In this document: positions 42,661-45,159 of the stretch, one piece after another
How the letters are laid out: each line of letters starts with the position of its first letter
Position numbering within the stretch: position 1 is the first letter of the stretch
Assembly (NCBI GenBank): GCA_003427395.1
Contig: BFEA01000654.1
Span: 439,745 to 484,903, forward strand
Direction: 5' to 3'
Origin: Chara braunii
Lineage: Eukaryota > Streptophyta > Charophyceae > Charales > Characeae
Length of the DNA stretch: 45,159 nt
Position numbers and translations under genes: made by a program
The notes under the pieces: model-generated
Told to the model about the DNA's origin: nothing
Database searches by the model: none
Seen by the model: only the letters and a program-made list of their open reading frames with translations

Positions 42661-44340
42661 TCGCAAGGGTTGAATGAGATCTTCGAGGACCAGAGCGAGG
42701 TTTGGCGACAAGGAGAAGACTGAAAAAGCTACAAATGAATTAGTTGACTTTGGTCGGGTCAAACTTTATGCAAAGTTTGAGCGTCTCACCTTCATTCCGA
42801 GCTTGTCCATATCAGAGAGTGATAAACCGACATTCTTTGTCAAGGTTGCCCTTGAAAAGTATACCATAGCCCCGTACAGTGTAGGCCACAAGGAGTGAAT
42901 TGGTTTTGGCAAAGCAACCTGGACATAGAAGTGTCCACTTCCCGACAAGGAGCCACCTCCTCTTCCCCAAGTAGGAAGAAGGGAAAGGGAGGTCATTATT
43001 CCATAGAGTCTGATGATGACTCTGCACGCACTGGCCAAAGAGGATCTACTCCCCCAGCAGACCAGAGTGCGAGAGTACTACCAAATTACCACCGGATTAG
43101 GCTGCTTAAATGCGGGCCTACACACTGATAGTTTTGACTCAAGGTTAACAACCCTAGGGACAAAGGTCTTCGGGTTCTAAGGGGTCAGGCAAATACCCCA
43201 ATGGTCCATAACAACAAAACCTCCCCAAGTTTCCAAAGTGTCAAGGCAATCCCATGGATCATACGTTTTTGCCTTGGAGGGATTTAAAAATCCCAAAGGG
43301 TGTCTAGCAGAAGAGGAGGGACAAGAAAATCGGTCTGCATTGTGAATGCAATCACTATATCAAAGACTACTACCAGCTGAATGACAACAACTGCAACCAC
43401 GCAAAAGACTAGATAAGTTAGCAGAGATTGCAATCAGTTCTGTTGAGTTGGTTTTATCTCCCTAAGGGGATGAATCAACTGTTGACTCATATTTTTCTAA
43501 GGTTTCAGGGGACTCAGTATACTCATACATTGAGCATTTTATTGATAATTCTTCATTTGAGGTGGAGCTTAATCAAACCCGTTCTCTTCATTTTCAATTA
43601 AAAGAGAAGAGAAGAAAAATATCAGCATTAATTATGGTCAAACCTTATATTAACAGAACCAGAATCAAAATCTTGCTTTATTTTAGAGCAACAAAAAACT
43701 TCATCTCTTAGAATGAAGTTAAAAACCCAAGGATACTGACCTTGAGTTACGGCGATTCAGGTAGGTAATTCCTAGTGTGTTTCAATTAAGCAGGTCATCA
43801 AGGGTATGCCTATCACGTTTCATGACAAAGGGGAACTCAAACACTGCCTGAATTTTTTATGTTCTTATCCGTCTTCCTTTTAATCTGGTTTTGAGTATGA
43901 AATGACCAAGGATCACTAACCCCTTCATTGACTGGGCGTTGGCTAGTGTCCAATTGAGGAACCCTCATGGATAGCTAAGACAATGTATCTTATGTACAAA
44001 GCATCATTCTAACATAAGTTGTTACTGCCTGATAGTCAGATAGTTTTATAACTTGTCTAAGGAGTTTAGCTATGAGAATCTATTTATTGCTTAGGTCACT
44101 CAAACAAACCCAATGCCATCCTCTTCTCAGATTGACCCATCCATTGGTTGATGAGTTTGTTGATTTGGCCCAAGAGTCTAGTGGACTTGTCCATCGGCAG
44201 ACCAAGCATCACATTCAAATTTTGTATGACTATACCCTTCCTAAGGGATAAGTTTACAGAATATCGTCTGCCAAATTGAATGAGTTAAGGGAACAGTTGG
44301 AGTCCTTAACTGAGAAAGGGTGGATCATGCCTAACCCATT
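42661..44340 (+). pseudogene. Degenerate Ty3/gypsy gag/protease region (inferred)
   Basis: Short plus-strand frames (42674-42898, 42895-43128) and a Cys/His-containing stretch near 43340 precede the reverse transcriptase in the same direction. The inference rests on position. No protease motif is clear. Confidence 0.35.
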
Positions 44341-45159
44341 TGGGTATGGGGCACCGTTCTCTCTATTCCAAAGGGAAACGATGAGGTCATGATGTGCAAA
44401 GACTATAAAGACCTGAACAAGATCACTAAGAAGAGCTCAAAACCTTTGCCTAGGATCGATGATTTGTTGGACATGGTGCACGACCTCCAATGTACAATGA
44501 AACATCAAATCGAAATGGTTGAAGAGGATGTGTATAAGACAACTTTTAAGACTCTGTATGACACCTGTGAGTTATTGACCATGCCTTTTGGTTTGTGCAA
44601 TGCGCCAGGGACATTCCAAACTGAGATAAATAGGATTTTGAAATCCTTCCTTGACCGCTTTGTTGTTGTCTAGCTGAATGATATTCTCGTGTTCAACAAA
44701 GATCTCAAGGAACATGTAGTCTATCTTAGGAAAGTTTTGTAGGTCCCGAGATAGCATCCTGAAAAAAAATAAAATCATTTTTTGTGTTTCGGTCATGTGA
44801 TTATTGTACATGGTCTTGGTCACAAACACACGATGTGAGGGACATCAGATCTTTCATACGGTTGTTCTCCTACTACAAGAAGTTCATCATAAACTTTTCC
44901 TATATTGCTATACCCCTGGCTCATCTGCTAACCAAGAATATTCCCTTAAGGTGGAGAGTCACTTGTATGTTAATTTTCTCCAGATTGAAAAAAAATACTC
45001 ACCCAGACGCCTGTGTAGAGACTGTCTGACCCTACCTTGCCATTTCTGTTGACCGTAAATGCAAGTCAATATGAAGTTGGTGCAGTCCTTCAGCAAAATG
45101 ATAAGAGTGATCCGAACCCTGTAAAATTTACGAGTTAGAAAATAAAGATGTAGAAAATT
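44341..45159 (+). pseudogene. Ty3/gypsy reverse transcriptase/RNase H remnant, cut by window end
   Basis: MMCKDYKDLNKITKKSSKPLPRIDDLLD, TMPFGLCNAPGTFQ and LNDILVF are the fingers and palm of a Ty3/gypsy reverse transcriptase. FIRLFSYYKKFIINFSYIA and LLTKNIPLRW are the connection. NASQYEVGAVLQQ near 45070 is the start of RNase H. The catalytic YxDD reads stop-L-N-D (TAG at 44671): the tyrosine is a stop and the first aspartate an asparagine. It is inactive. Confidence 0.88.

Overview
The window is nuclear DNA of a multicellular-type eukaryote with long spliceosomal introns. A streptophyte (land plant or charophyte alga) fits best. The evidence is a plant-style UAP56 (RH15/RH56-like) gene, Ty3/gypsy remnants, tRNA-derived SINEs, MITEs, and mitochondrial insertions carrying cox1, cox2, ccmC and rRNA pieces with group I and group II introns. 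ccmC in the mitochondrion is a plant-type trait. The species cannot be named from sequence alone.

Layout. 1-1960 is an 86-90 bp satellite with a higher-order repeat. 1961-4640 holds further tandem repeats (113 bp and about 199 bp units) and a tRNA-derived SINE-like element. 5545-15011 is the only convincing functional gene: a complete 11-exon DEAD-box RNA helicase of the UAP56/DDX39 family, 428 codons, every intron GT-AG, all helicase motifs present. Its introns carry several local tandem duplications. Its last exon lies in a 78-bp in-frame tandem duplication that creates a second 3' splice site.

15012-28990 is intergenic and full of non-autonomous elements: two copies of a foldback element (one with a 10-bp target duplication), SINEs, a 390-bp MITE with perfect 19-bp ends, a mitochondrial large-subunit rRNA fragment at 20 kb, a LINE remnant, and a poly-C tract running into an assembly gap (27305-27659). 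29.1-33.5 kb is a rearranged mitochondrial insertion (NUMT). It contains pieces of rnl and rns, cox1 and cox2 exons with group II domain V hairpins, group I core elements and a ccmC piece; part of it is duplicated.

34.2-45.2 kb holds degenerate Ty3/gypsy sequence: integrase on the minus strand at 36-37.4 kb, and reverse transcriptase/RNase H on the plus strand from 44.3 kb to the window end. A 66-bp minisatellite and other repeats lie between them. Apart from UAP56 I see no intact protein-coding gene. No operon-like or defence-like system is visible. The most interesting material is the duplicated terminal exon of UAP56 and the internal organisation of the mitochondrial insertion.
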